A stretch of 64,000 nucleotides of DNA from Ascarosepion bandense (taxonomy: Eukaryota > Mollusca > Cephalopoda > Sepiida > Sepiidae), in assembly GCA_037127315.1 (NCBI GenBank), contig JBBBDQ010001613.1, forward strand, positions 361,001 through 425,000. Direction: 5' to 3'. Under the pieces are notes generated by a model. The model made no database searches. It saw nothing but the letters and a program-made list of their open reading frames with translations, and was not told where the DNA came from. Shown piece after piece: positions 51,145-62,189 of this stretch; positions within the stretch are counted from its first letter, which is position 1, and every line of letters begins with the position of its first letter. Made by a program: the position numbers and the translations under genes.

Positions 51145-52112
51145 CACTACCGATCATAAGTTTGGGACCACTTAGATTTATTCTCTAAGAGAAGAAATGA
51201 CAAATTTTATGTTTTAGAAAAATAAATATAGATATTTTATTGTTGCTCACAATTGTACTATAATTAAAACTAAAATTAACATAGAGTAATTTCAAATTTA
51301 ATTAAGGTTAATTCATATTTTCTTTTCATCAAATAAACCACCACAAGCCTTTATTATTGTAGAGCAAATCCTTGGCATTCTTTCTAATAACTTATAAAAA
51401 TAAGTTGGTGAAAGTGATTTCCAATCATCCTGCAAGCATTTAAACAACATTTGTTCATTTTTAGGAAGTTCATTTCGAACTATACGATCAATTTCATCCC
51501 TTATTCTCTTTCTTTAATAGTGGTTTCTTAACTGCTACACAGCCTTTAAGCCCAGCAGAATGAAGTCGTTTCATAAGAGTAGTAACAGATACTGGATGTT
51601 TCCGAGTAGAATTCGTTTCAATTGTTAATTCCTGTGTGGTTTTTCTTCTATTACTCTTGCTAGACTGGGCATTAAACGTCTAGACTGGGTCTACCAGATC
51701 TTTTTCTGTCAATATTGAACTCAGTTTCACGATGTCGTTGAAGGCAATAATGCACGCCATTTTTTGATAGGCTTATTTTTTTAGCGGTAACACGTCCAGA
51801 ATATCCTTCTTTCGAAAGAATTTCAACCTGAGCTCTTTTTTCAATGCTAATCTCTTTCTTCCTTGCCGTAGTAATATGGTTTACAAAAATAAATTGCACT
51901 ATAATTATAATATCCGAATAAATCTGAATTTTCGGCAAAAACTTGTTCACAATAAGAGGAGTCAAGTAGCAAACTGAGTCAATGTTTGCTTTAAAATTGA
52001 AAAGAATACTTTTTTTTTTAATTGACATCTGCATGAGAATAACAAAAATACAAACTCAGCGAATTTGATTGTGCTAAAAATTTGGGTGTCCCCAAACTTA
52101 TGGTCGGTAGTG
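51145..52112 (-). mobile_element. Tc1-C element, internal deletion derivative with both ends
   Basis: Left CACTACCGATCATAAGTTTG and right (reverse complement) CACTACCGACCATAAGTTTG are about 25-bp inverted repeats. The minus strand carries the transposase N-terminal part (52034-51672), then a second-HTH remnant (RHPVSVTTLMKRLHSAGLKG, near 51600) and a C-terminal remnant (DDWKSLSPTYFYKLLERMPR and IIKACGG, near 51420-51350). The catalytic DDE domain is missing between them. Confidence 0.85.
51672..52034 (-). pseudogene. Tc1 transposase N-terminal DNA-binding domain
   Basis: The recognisable part begins about residue 54: TTARKKEISIEKRAQVEILS, KEGYSGRVTAKKISLSKNGV and HYCLQRHRETEFNIDRKRSG, ending RPSLDV. 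This is the helix-turn-helix plus GRPR-like linker of Tc1 transposases. The normal start Met seems lost (an Ile codon precedes TTARKK), and the first 53 residues are translated non-coding sequence. No enzyme activity is possible. Confidence 0.75.
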
Positions 52113-52219
52113 TATATATATAAGATATATCTGTTTATATATACGGAAAGACATATAAACAAAGACTTGCATATTATATTTCAGCTATCATGCGTGTGAA
52201 AAGTTATAAACATTCATAA

Positions 52220-52708
52220 TCTAAATTTATTTATAAATGGAACTTTGTCTGTGTGTGTGTGTGTTTCCGTCACCTATAGACTCCGAAACGGCTGAACCGA
52301 TTTTCTTGAAAATTTGCACAGTTGTACTATAAGTATCTGCGAGTGTTCTTAGCTAGGTTTTGTGTCGAGGTACCCCCGATAAATATCGAACATCGATAAT
52401 CGAAAAAATCATCTTATAGAAGGAGTGGTCCGATTTTAATCAAATTTGATACACTCATAGACAAAGACATAAGAAACGATATTCAGAAGTTTCAAGGTTG
52501 CAGTTCTTACAATAGTGCAAAAAATCGATAATATATATATATATATGTCTGTTTATCTGTCTGTATATCCTTTATACAAATTCACAATTTTTACCCGATT
52601 CTCACCAAACTTCACACAAATATTCTTTAGGCTGAGTGTGAGCTCCAGGACCATGGATTAGTTTTAAAGCTTTCATTACACCCGAGCAACGCCGGGCTAT
52701 ACTGCTAG
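52220..52708 (+). mobile_element. Helitron, complete, 489 bp
   Basis: It begins TCTAAATTTATTTATAAATG after A52219. It ends with CCCGAGCAACGCCGGG hairpin, CTATACTG and CTAG, followed by T52709. No target duplication, as expected. The body includes CTCCGAAACGGCTGAACCGA, CCCGATAAATATCGAACATC and TTCTCACCAAACTTCACACA. It has no coding capacity and is the best reference copy of the family here. Confidence 0.88.
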
Positions 52709-52789
52709 TACATTATAAAACCATTATTAAATAAACTTAATTATACATAGCACAAATATATATTTATGCTAATCACTATACCAATTCAG

Positions 52790-53115
52790 TCCATCTTTTT
52801 GTAGAACCACATTTCTGTTGCTTCAAGTAACTTCTTCATCTGTGAAGTTGTCCAGCATTCAGTGCTGTATCGGAGAACTATATATTATGTAACAGTTCAG
52901 TACACTTTTGTTTTTGTTTCTAATGAATTTTTCCTGTTTTTAATACTTTGCTTCGTTTTTGGAATTCATCTTTCGTTGTTCTAATGCGTCTACGGATTTC
53001 CGTGTCACTCTTTCTCTGTTAGAACATTTCACAAATATTTAAAATTTTGTAATTTTGATTTTGGTATCTACAATTTGTAATTTGCATGTTGGGCTACCGA
53101 CCATGCATGTGGACA
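52790..53115 (-). mobile_element. LINE B fragment, degenerate
   Basis: Minus-strand remnants of the MVGSPTCKLQI, DTEIRRRI and EMWFYKKM segments in order. Many indels; no 3' tail. Confidence 0.7.
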
Positions 53116-53239
53116 AAATTTTTAAAAAAAGTAAATTAAACCATATAATAATTATGAATCTGTATTTATTTATATATTTTCTGTCCCATCTGTAGTGGGA
53201 ATGATGGGAAATCAAGTTAAACTAGTAAGTTTATGAGTG

Positions 53240-53940
53240 ACAACATATCTTTCTCGCTTTACTAATCTGTACAAAGCCGGAAATTTTTCCCACCTGAATC
53301 TATTCTGCACATATACAAATCTACCATCCGCCCGTGTATTGAATATTGCTGCTATATCTGGTCGGGTGCCCCTGCTGCTCTCCTTGGGCTTCTTGACAAA
53401 ATACAAAGGAGGATCTGTAACGTGGCTGATACTGACTTGGCAGACCGGCTGCAGCCGCTCTCTCACCGGCACGATGTGGCTTCCCTGTGCCTCTTCTACA
53501 AGTACTTTCATGGCTTCTGCTCCGATGAGCTTAGATCACTGGTGCCGCCTAAGCACGAATTTACACGAGATACTAGATTAGCAACTAGGTCCCACCCTTT
53601 TACAGTTAAACAAATAAGATGTAACCGTAAATTCTACTCCAACAGCTTCTTTTCTCGCGCTTCCCGCCTGTGGAACTCCCTTCCACAAGTCGGCTTTCCC
53701 GACAGTTACAATCTCCAGGTGTTTAAATGTAGGGTCAATAGAAACCTCCTATCACACTAACTCCCAACTATTCTCACAACACTCTCATCTACCCAACCCT
53801 CATTCTCGGTATCCTCACCCGCCTATCACCCACCCTCTATTATTTCCTATATTTAATCAGCCTTTCTCCACTCTACGTAGCCCCCTGCACAGCAGTGGCA
53901 GTGACATGCCTTGCTCGGGGTGAAACGCTTATAAAAAAAA
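53240..53940 (+). mobile_element. LINE A 3' portion with tail, well preserved
   Basis: It runs from YKAGNFSHLNLFCTYTNLPSA-frame sequence through the C-terminal coding region to the 3' untranslated region and the tail GCCTTGCTCGGGGTGAAACG, CTTATAAAAAAA. It is almost identical to 36586-37213 over the shared part. Confidence 0.9.
53322..53760 (+). pseudogene. LINE A C-terminal protein fragment
   Basis: STIRPCIEYCCYIWSGAPAA, LLDKIQRRICNVADTDLADR, HDVASLCLFYKYFHGFCSDE, LATRSHPFTVKQIRCNRKFY, SNSFFSRASRLWNSLPQVGF and FKCRVNRNLLSH then stop, in one frame. Only a few substitutions separate it from 36591-37025, which indicates a young pair. Confidence 0.88.
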
Positions 53941-54407
53941 AATATATATATATATATTTATCGGCATTCAGACAAATTTCGTCCCCGAGCAAAATTAATT
54001 TTTAAATTCATCAGTTCTTTTACTCCTACATTTCTTAGCTTGCAGACTTATTTGTTCTAGCTTTTTATGTGAGGCAGTCAGATACCTTTGTTTATTAAGG
54101 GGTTGTCTTGCTACAAATTGATCTTGAAACAGGCTTTGTCGTCACCTTCTTTGCCGTTCTGTTGCTAATCTTTTTCTTCTGAGGGATATTTCCATCTCAC
54201 TGTTATGTTAACCGCATAAGATGTTTAAAATAAAGAGATGGTGAGCAAAAATTATTTGATAAAATACCAGGAGTAATCAATGAATCATAAATGCCATTAA
54301 ACGTCTAAAAAATACAGACGGAAACTTATTAATTAAATGGCTTATTGGCCTTGATGGGATTTCTTTTCAGTTTTATTAACTTTTTATTTAATTACCTCTC
54401 ACTACTA
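53941..54407. other. Unassigned AT-rich sequence
   Basis: No gene or element recognised. Confidence 0.4.
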
Positions 54408-54414
54408 AAACTTT

Positions 54415-55040
54415 CGGCGGACCTGAAGCAGACTACCACCACGTTTAATTTCGTTGTTTATCATTTTTTTTAATTTTTTTTTTTTTTTACTGTTTTCAGC
54501 GCAGTTCTATCGATTACCCGTTTAGCTTTACGATTGACAAAAAAAAAAAAAATTGAAAAATTGAAATATTTAAATATTTTCTGGGAGGATCATTTTCTCA
54601 TACAACATTATAGTAAATCGAGCCACCATTTTGAAACCAGTCGCCGGTACGACATTACCGTCACCTGTAAATTTGTTCGTTATCAAATTTTTTGAACTTT
54701 TTTCAGTGCAATATTATCTTTTACACCTTAAACTTTACGAATGACAAAAAAATTTGCAAAAATTTCAATATATTTAAACAATTTTAGTGGGGGGGGGGGG
54801 CAGTTTATCATTCAACCTAATAGTGGATTGAAAATGGAGGATCGATTTACTATAACGTTGTATGAGAAACTGATCCTCCCACAAATTTGTTTTAATATTG
54901 TAATTTTTCAAAATGCTTTTTGATAATCGGAAAATTTAAGTAACAATCGATAGAACAGCTCTGAAAAAGTAAAAAAAAAAAAAAAAAAAAAATTAAAAAC
55001 AACGAAATTAAACGTGGTGGTAGTCTGCTTTAGGTCCGCC
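54415..55040. mobile_element. MITE with long inverted ends and possible 7-bp target duplication
   Basis: CGGCGGACCTGAAGCAGACT, ACCACCACGTTTAATTTCGT on the left mirror ACGAAATTAAACGTGGTGGT, AGTCTGCTTTAGGTCCGCC on the right. Similarity continues inward through the A/T runs and CGATTGTTACTT/AACAATCGAT-like parts. AAACTTT flanks both sides (54408-54414 and 55041-55047). A 626-bp element with no transposase. Confidence 0.8.
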
Positions 55041-55136
55041 AAACTTTAAAACATTTACCGCCATTTTTGATAGCACGGGTACACTAGTAAAAATAAGAAT
55101 CAAATAAAAAAACACCTTTAAAAAATGCAATAAATA

Positions 55137-56107
55137 AATACTCTCGCCTTGGTCAAAAATCTGCCGAGGCTGACAAAGCAAACCTCGCCGCCGAGCTTGA
55201 AAAGTACCTCCAATCCGTGGTGAACTGGAGTAAGAAGTCGCTCGTGAATTTTAATGCCTCTAAAACGAAGGTGCTACCTATTAACCATCACAGACAGTCA
55301 CTCCCCACCCCAGCATGAATCAGGCTAGTCTCCCTGAAAGTAAAAAACTGCACCTCATCGGGTTAACTCTCACAACAGACCTCAAGTGGAATGTCTACAT
55401 AGCTAAATCCGCTGCTAAGAAGGTCGGTTCCCTGTCTAGGGTCAGGAAGTTTTTCCCGTCTGAAACCATCCTGCACATATACAAATCTACCATCCGCCCA
55501 TGCATTGAATACTGCTGCCATATCTAGTCGGGTGCGCCTGCTATCCACCTAGGTGTCCTTGACAAAATCCAACGGAGAATCTGTAATGTGATCGATCCCG
55601 ACTTGGCAGCTAGGATACAGTCACTTTTTCACAGTCGCAGTGTAGGTTCCCTGTGTCTCTTCTACAAATACTTTCACGGCTTCTGCTCCGATGAACTTAG
55701 CTCACTGGTGCCCCCCTATGTATAAATTTACTCGAGCCACAAGATTAGCAACTACGTCCCACTCTTTTACTGTGAAACCAATAAATTGTAAACGCAAATT
55801 CTACTCCAATAGCTTCTTTTCTCGCACTTCCCGCCTGTGGAATTCCCTTCCATTTACTTGCTTCCCTGACAGCTACAATCTCCAAGAATTTAAATGCAAA
55901 GTCAAGAGTCATCTCCTATCTCTCTAACTTGCATCTTCTCTCTCATGCTCTCAGTTCATTTCTCCAGTATTCTCATCCCTCGCCTATCTGCTTCCTGACA
56001 CCCCCTTTATTCTGTCACTCTTTCTCATAACTTTTCTCCTATGTAACTCCTGCACAACATTGGCAGTATAATGCCTTGCTTGGGGCGATACGATTATATA
56101 AAAAAAT
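55137..56107 (+). mobile_element. LINE A, about 970 bp with tail
   Basis: Begins in the region after the RT core (LVKNLPRLTKQTSPPSLKST-like, KTKVLPINHHRQ) and continues LTLTTDLKWNVYIAKSAAKK, RVRKFFPSETILHIYKSTIR, IQRRICNVIDPDLAARIQSL, SLCLFYKYFHGFCSDELSSL and SNSFFSRTSRLWNSLPFTCF to a stop at 55927. The 3' end is GCCTTGCTTGGGGCGATACG, ATTATATAAAAAA. A stop replaces Trp in HIWSG (TAG near 55526) and a frameshift lies near 55712. Confidence 0.9.
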
Positions 56108-56229
56108 GGTATTAATTAAAACTAAACGCTCCTAATATTATCTGGGCACAAAAACAAATTTATTCTTACTTCATAGTTTTTACGAAATCAAATTTCATTG
56201 TTGCATTTAAAAATGTTTTATTATTTGTC

Positions 56230-56715
56230 TATATTTCTGAGATGAGGTAGCATTTACATTATTTGCACTGTTCGGACTGCTGTCCTCATTTTTATTGCCA
56301 TATTTTTACGACATTTTGTACGTTCCGGCCTTATTCAGATTTTAAGAATTTTGAACTGAACTATTTATTTCAATCACTGGGGTTTATAATTCTCTTTCTT
56401 CAACGACACATGGCCCAGTGCATTTAGGCTTTGGTTAGTTCCAGTGACTTGACCCAAAGAGTTGAGAGTTCAATACCTGACAGCGGTGAACAAATAACTC
56501 GGAGAGTGGAGTTAAAGGGAAATGAGTACCTGGCATCTATAAGTGGCATCGAACATGGAATGATAATGATATACCCCAGCGATCGAAATAATTGGTTCGG
56601 TTTGAAGTTCCTAGCATTTGAAGAAGGCTGGAGCGTACAACGGTTGAAACGTCGTAAACATGGTAATAAAATGAGGACGACAGTCCAAACAAAGTAAATA
56701 ATGAAAATATTTTAA
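56230..56715. repeat. Repeat P, palindromic copy
   Basis: The left half (TTCGGACTGCTGTCCTCATT, TACGACATTTTGTACGTTCC, CTGAACTATTTATTTCAATC) is the reverse complement of the right half (GGAGCGTACAACGGTTGAAA, CGTCGTAAACATGGTAATAA, ATGAGGACGACAGTCCAAAC) around a 150-bp centre. The centre has GACTTGACCCAAAGAGTTGA, matching 20405-20435. Confidence 0.8.
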
Positions 56716-57407
56716 CATTTACCATAGATTTGCTTTTGATATCGTCCATTAATTTTACTTTATTTATTAGTTTAATTTAAATTTTTCTTCTTTTTTTTTT
56801 TAAGCTTTATTCTGAACACATCAATGTAAATGAAAATCTGAACACCTCTCCTGAGATAAGGACGATTCTTTTGTTTCCTCAGAAAAAAAAAAAAAAGAAT
56901 ATTTTAATTTGAAATCATAAGGCCTCGGGTAGATTCAGACGATGGAATGGGTGGCAGAATAGTGCGCATTCATATCGTCTGCTATGAGCCACTTATTGCG
57001 TTGACTACAATCTACAAATGCTCTCGTTGTGAAAAACTTCAGATGGAAACCTTTTAATGAAAATCAAAATAAAATAAAAAAAAACAACAACAACTTTAAA
57101 AATGATTGCATTCAAATACAAAAGAAGATTAATTTTTTTTTTTCTATTTAAAAAAAAAATCCATTGAGGCAGGTAATTATTAATTATTTTGAGAAGAAAT
57201 TTAGCACGAAATATTTTTGCAGGGCCAAACACAATAGAGACAAAGAACTGTAGAAAAACAGGGATTGAAATAACACTAGAAAATTCGCAAGAACTTTATG
57301 GATTGTGTCGGATGGGGAAAGAAATATGTCCGAGAGGCACAAGTAAATTGCTGAGATGTTGAAAATATTGATTCACAAACGGTACTTTACACGAATTGAA
57401 TTCCACA

Positions 57408-57410
<3 letters not shown>
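56716..57410. other. Unassigned AT-rich sequence
   Basis: No gene or element recognised; several A and T runs. Confidence 0.4.

Positions 57411-57495
<85 letters not shown>
57411..57495. repeat. (TA)n(CA)n(TA)n(GT)n compound microsatellite
   Basis: TA, CA, a short TA and GT blocks in a row; the CA and GT parts are complementary around ATATATAT. Confidence 0.95.
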
Positions 57496-57773
57496 ATCAT
57501 CTTATCAAGTCCTCTACCACAAGAACAGGATTTTTTTTTTAAAAAAAAGCAATTAAATATTTAAAAAGCAACAAACCAAATGAAAGCAAAATTTTAAGAT
57601 AAAAATAGAAAATCAAAAATGAGAAAATAAATAAAGCAAATGTTTGCCACAAAAAAGCCGCCATGTTTTTTTTTTCTGAATTCGATAAAACGGATGGCGT
57701 ACAAAATAAACACGCTTATGTCTCCAATAATAAAATATGACGTGAAGATAAAAAAAAAAGTAAAAAAATGTGT

Positions 57774-57774
57774 G

Positions 57775-57842
<68 letters not shown>
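57774..57842. repeat. (GT)n microsatellite
   Basis: An almost pure GT array of about 35 repeats. Confidence 0.97.
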
Positions 57843-57845
<3 letters not shown>

Positions 57846-58025
57846 TATGGCGTTACAGACAAAAAAAAAATATATCATCGGCCATACCAGATTTTAAAAT
57901 ACAAATAAAAATAACCGGTCGACTGGGTGTTTTATTTTTTACAATTTGTCATGGCCAATTATAATTAACAAAACTTTGTCTTAAACGCCATAATAAAATT
58001 CTTTAAAAATATATTCAAATATATA

Positions 58026-58637
58026 CAGTACTGTGCAAAAGTATTAGGATAAGAAATATTTTATCTTTTATGAGGCAGCAAAATAAAGTTTTAAACCACC
58101 CCTCTCCTACCACTTTTGCACACTATCGGTAGTGTGCAAAAGTATTAATATTTTCCTAAAAACTTCACTGAAATTCAAATACAGGGTGAAAAGCCAAGTA
58201 AATTGCTAATAAATATTGATTATTTAAAACTAGGTGTAAACGAAATCTATTACAAAGAAGTTATATTTAATTTTTCCTATTTTCTATTAAACAAGTTATT
58301 TTGAAACTACTCATTATTCTATTATCCTTGGATATGACTGACTTTTTTGATAAATCTGATATTACTTCGCAAAACGCACTTTGAGAACAGATACAAGCTG
58401 CTTGGCAGGATATACCATTAGATACAGTGAAGAAGCTTGTGATGTCAATGCCTGACAGAATGAAGTCTCTGATCAAAGCAAAAGGCTATTATACTAAATA
58501 TTAAATTTATTTTTTAACAAGTATTTTTTCTTGTTAAAGCATTTGTTGAGTAAATCAAATAAAATTACTTTAAATTGTTTATTTTCTGTCAATATGCCTC
58601 ATAAAAAAAAATAGTTCCTGTCCTAATACTTTTGCAC

Positions 58638-58643
<6 letters not shown>
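58026..58643 (+). mobile_element. Tc1-B element with internal palindrome
   Basis: CAGTACTGTGCAAAAGTATT and its inverted copy mark the ends. The internal palindrome at about 58095-58150 (CACTTTTGCACACTATCGGT) is partly eroded. The transposase C-terminal remnant near 58375-58500 reads ALEQIQAAWQDIPLDTVKKL, VMSMPDRMK, then after a frame change IKAKGYYTKY. Confidence 0.87.
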
Positions 58644-58681
<38 letters not shown>

Positions 58682-58900
58682 ATGCATATGCAAGCGTGTT
58701 TCGCTGAATCACAGTTCATCAGTGTGGCATGCATCCGATTGCTTCCTGTGATGATTGAAGCTCTGCCGATTTAGTATCAGTCAAAGATTCCTACCCTAAG
58801 ATGTCGGCGCACGGCTGAGAGAGTTGAGGGATTTTAACGTGCTATATACGCCAATAGCTAAGAGAACTCAATTTATGAATGAAGAGTAATATTTAACGTG
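58644..58900. repeat. (TA)n plus shared flank phrase
   Basis: After the TA run at 58644-58678, GTCATGCATATGCAAGCGTG and TTTCGCTGAATCACAGTTCA correspond to 47278-47320. The rest to 58900 is unassigned. Confidence 0.6.

Positions 58901-58935
<35 letters not shown>
58901..58935. repeat. (TA)n microsatellite
   Basis: A TA run followed by TAGGTAACTCAACAAAAATC. Confidence 0.95.
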
Positions 58936-58938
<3 letters not shown>

Positions 58939-59127
58939 GGTAACTCAACAAAAATCCCGAGACGGAACGTTTAAAATCAATTTAAAAAAATAAAACATCT
59001 TTCTTGAATCTTCCATTTTAGCTTTAATTGGATGCTAAAGCAATAGTAATGTTTACTATTTCCAGTAAGCAAAATACTCTGTTGTATTTTGTTGTGGAGT
59101 AGTTTTCGCACTAAAGGTTATAATTGT

Positions 59128-59555
59128 TACGGCTGTGAATGCTGGACAATATCATCGAAAATGAGGACAAAACTGGACGCGGCCGAAATGTGGTTCTACA
59201 GAAGGATGCTACGGATATCGTGGACTGAGCATATACAAGCAACGACGAGGTGTTAGAAAGAATGGCAACAAAAAGGAAATTGATGCTGAGCATCAGGAAG
59301 AGACAACTGAAGTTCCTGGGACATGCAATGAGGAAGGAGAGCCTGGAGAACCTAATACTGACTGGACAGATAGAAGGAAGGAGAGACAGAGGAAGGCAGC
59401 GGATAACATATTTGCAGGGACTGATCAGGTGGATGACGGAACGGGGGTTGCCAGGGGCACCAGGAGCAAACATACTAAGAGCCACAAGCGATAGGGAGAC
59501 GTGGAGATCCATGATCGCCTACGTCCTGAAGGGACAGGGCACATAGAAGAAGAAG
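59128..59555 (+). mobile_element. LINE B 3' portion with (GAA)n tail
   Basis: YGCECWTISSKMRTKLDAAE, MWFYRRMLRISWTEHI, then after a small deletion LERMATKRKLMLSIRKRQLK, FLGHAMRKESLENLILTGQI, DRGRQRITYLQGLIRWMTER and MIAYVLKGQGT then TAG within CACATAGAAGAAGAAGAA. The last 98 codons are open. It splits a repeat whose halves, GGAGTAGTTTTCGCACTAAA and TTGCTAATCGACTTAACGCA, are contiguous near 59812-59870. Confidence 0.9.
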
Positions 59556-59878
59556 AATGTCGTTTGCTAATCGACTTAACGCACCCAAAATACAACGTTC
59601 TCAATATCCTGATAACCAGCATTAAAATGCCCCTCTACGTCGGCTCCTTTGACTCGACAGTTACGCGCTAGACACCCCAACATTTTGCCAAATTCTGACG
59701 TAGGGAGTCGCCGCCTTTCCGTCCAGATCTTTGTAGACTTACTTAAAGTCTGAGTCCGACACTGTTGTTCTATTTCCGGAACCGTCTTGACGGTCGTCCT
59801 TTCTGTTCCGGAGTAGTTTTCGCACTGAAGGTTATAATCGTGCTATGTTAGTTGCTAATCGACTTAACACACCCAAAA

Positions 59879-60550
59879 TGTTAGGAATTTGGTAATCTTC
59901 CATTGAATGCTGACTCCTTAGTATTCGGCTAACTGTCGACTTATATCAACTGCCTAGTAGTTCTACTGAACTCCAATAGAACTCTAAAGAACTCCCATGA
60001 ACTTCCCAAGTATTTCTAAGCACTTTTCAATATTTATTTAATATAAATACATTGAATTATGGCACAAAGCCAAAAGGGGAGGGGTAGAGGTTGGTACTCA
60101 CTAGCTATCCTATACCTAGCTAAACACTATTACGACCCATTCACTCATTACAATTTGCACATTTACCACAAGAACCCATCCATTACCTCCCAATTCTTCA
60201 TACACCACAATACCACAAATTTACAAGGGGCAACTAAAAAGGGGAAAACAAACCTATGACCGTAAAAATGCATTTATGTACAATAATTTAGTATATTTAA
60301 AAATGTAATGAAAGATGAAATGATGGTCGGGGGATGAACCCTAAAACAAACTAAAAATACAATAAATTTTAAAGTAAAATAATAAACACTGTTAGTAGGA
60401 CTCGTCTATCCCTCAAAAAAAAAAAAAAAAAAAAGAGTGTCCGCTGTATTCCACACTTCTAAGAACTTCTCGAGTTAACTTCCTGTTAACTCTTATTAAT
60501 ATAGGAGGGGGAGTTAATTATCTGAGAAATAGGCGTGTTTTGCCATAACA
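59879..60550 (+). mobile_element. LTR-like repeat, long form
   Basis: Begins TGTTAGGAATTT and ends GCCATAACA, with the CAACTGCCTAGTAGTTCTAC and CTTCCTGTTAACTCTTATTA blocks shared with 4131-4325. The roughly 450 bp between these blocks is absent in the short copy and includes TTTAATATAAATAC, AATAAATTTTAAAG and an A-run. The 66-residue open frame at 60059-60259 has no recognisable domain. No target duplication found. Confidence 0.5.
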
Positions 60551-61355
60551 TATTCAAAACAAATTATTTTGGATTCGCTTTTCTTTTCTCTTTTAATTTT
60601 CTTTTCAATGACATCGTCAAAGTCGTCCATTTTTATACATTTGTAAACAAACTTTTGTTCTCGTTCTTACAAATCTGGCAAAAATGAAACATATCATTAT
60701 TTGAGGGATATTATAATTTTAGTTATAATTAATCTGATTTAAAACAAATATTATTTCCTTTCAGCTTAAAATTTTCAGAAATAAGTTGTGTTTTTAGCTC
60801 GACAGTAGCTAATTTGACGTGTTGACAGCCTAATGAGAGGTTTAACGTTCTTCTCCGGAGACTTTATCTGTAAAAAAAATAATTGAAGAAAATGGCGTGA
60901 GCGCTTTTATTATACAATTGTAAGATCCTCAGTAACATTTAAAATTATGGGAAATATTCTCCGTAATCTAACTTTTTTTTTTTTAGAAATGTTGAATTTA
61001 AATTTAATATACTTATTTCACTTATTTTCTGAGAATGTTGTGTATGTTCGACCGTACTGACGAAAATGGGAACGTCTATAACCTAAAAAATATGTTCCAA
61101 ATTCTTTTAAAAATCTTGGTAAGTGACGATCTGTATTAAGCTTTTCTATTTAAGATTAGTAAATATAGTTTTCCCCGAATAACAATATCAACTAAAAGAC
61201 GGAAATTAATACAGAATCTGAAAAAGATTTAAAAATTTATAAATCATTACTGAAAAAAAACAGAAACCAATTCTTTTAAAAACTCATTATTCATTGATTT
61301 TTTTTTTCTTAAATGCCAAATATTTTCTAGTAGAGAAACACTGAATATTACTATA
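60551..61355. other. Unassigned AT-rich sequence
   Basis: No gene or element recognised. Confidence 0.4.
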
Positions 61356-61689
61356 CAGTAGCGAGCATAAAGTTCGGAACGATGTTAAGAAAAAGTCTAA
61401 AAATGAAATAACTTTTTATTTTAAAGCTTTAAAGAACAAGGAAAATAGGATATAAAAATAAAGTATATAATTCTAAAATATAAAGTTCAATAAACTCATT
61501 TTGATAAAGTTATAAGAATAATTATATAACATTTGAAAAAAATAGATGATCAAAAACATCAGAACGATTAACTAAATTCATAAAATTTAATAATTATTTT
61601 GCATTATTGAAAATTTTTTAGTGTAAGAATATAAAATCGGGTATTTTACTAAATTACACCGGCTCTTTACTGGCTCTTGCATTGTAAAC

Positions 61690-61893
61690 ATGGCGGAAAA
61701 ATCTGTGACGTCATTGGTACTTAGAAAACTGGTAGCCAAGTTACGTAATGAAGATAAACTCTCGATTGGGGATATTTCAAAGAGTATGGGAAAATCTAAA
61801 AGTGTTATTCATAGTATTTTAAGAAAACTTGAGGAATGTGAGTCATGTGAAGCCAAGAAACCACCCGGCAGGCCTAGGAAAACCACCCGGTAG
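61690..61893 (+). pseudogene. Tc1 transposase N-terminus with duplicated linker
   Basis: MAEKSVTSLVLRKLVAKLRN, EDKLSIGDISKSMGKSKSVI and HSILRKLEECESCEAKKPPG, then RPRKTTR. The first about 50 residues fit the Tc1 helix-turn-helix, and GRPRKTT is the AT-hook-like linker. A 23-bp segment encoding the GRPRKTT linker is tandemly duplicated (CCACCCGGCAGGCCTAGGAA, then CCACCCGGTAGGCCTAGGAA), which shifts the frame and makes the frame stop at TAG. Downstream AREDRWIDKE is still readable in another frame. No DDE domain. Confidence 0.8.
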
Positions 61894-62005
61894 GCCTAGG
61901 AAAACTACTGCAAGAGAAGACAGATGGATTGATAAAGAATGAAAAATATCTAATGCCAACCTTGGCATTAAAATATCAAGGCACACTATATATATAGGCC
62001 ACGTG

Positions 62006-62062
<57 letters not shown>
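62006..62062. repeat. (TA)n microsatellite
   Basis: An uninterrupted TA run. Confidence 0.95.
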
Positions 62063-62066
<4 letters not shown>

Positions 62067-62189
62067 CACGAGTTGAATTGCTCTCAATATCAAGGATTGA
62101 GTGTATGTAAAGTAAATAAACAAAAAAGCTAAATAATAAACAAATTATGTAAGCAATAAACAAACTCAGAATATACACCCTTGCGCAAA

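Larger units (their letters stand above)
61356..62080 (+). mobile_element. Tc1-D element, 5' part
   Basis: Starts CAGTAGCGAGCATAAAGTTC, GGAACG, an inverted-repeat-like Tc1 end after TATA. A transposase N-terminus follows, and the element is then cut by a (TA)n array at 62006-62062. No right end found. Confidence 0.65.

Noticed and set aside
60059..60259. 66-residue open frame as a gene
   Set aside because: It lies within an LTR-like repeat, has Tyr/His/Asn-rich random composition and no known motif.
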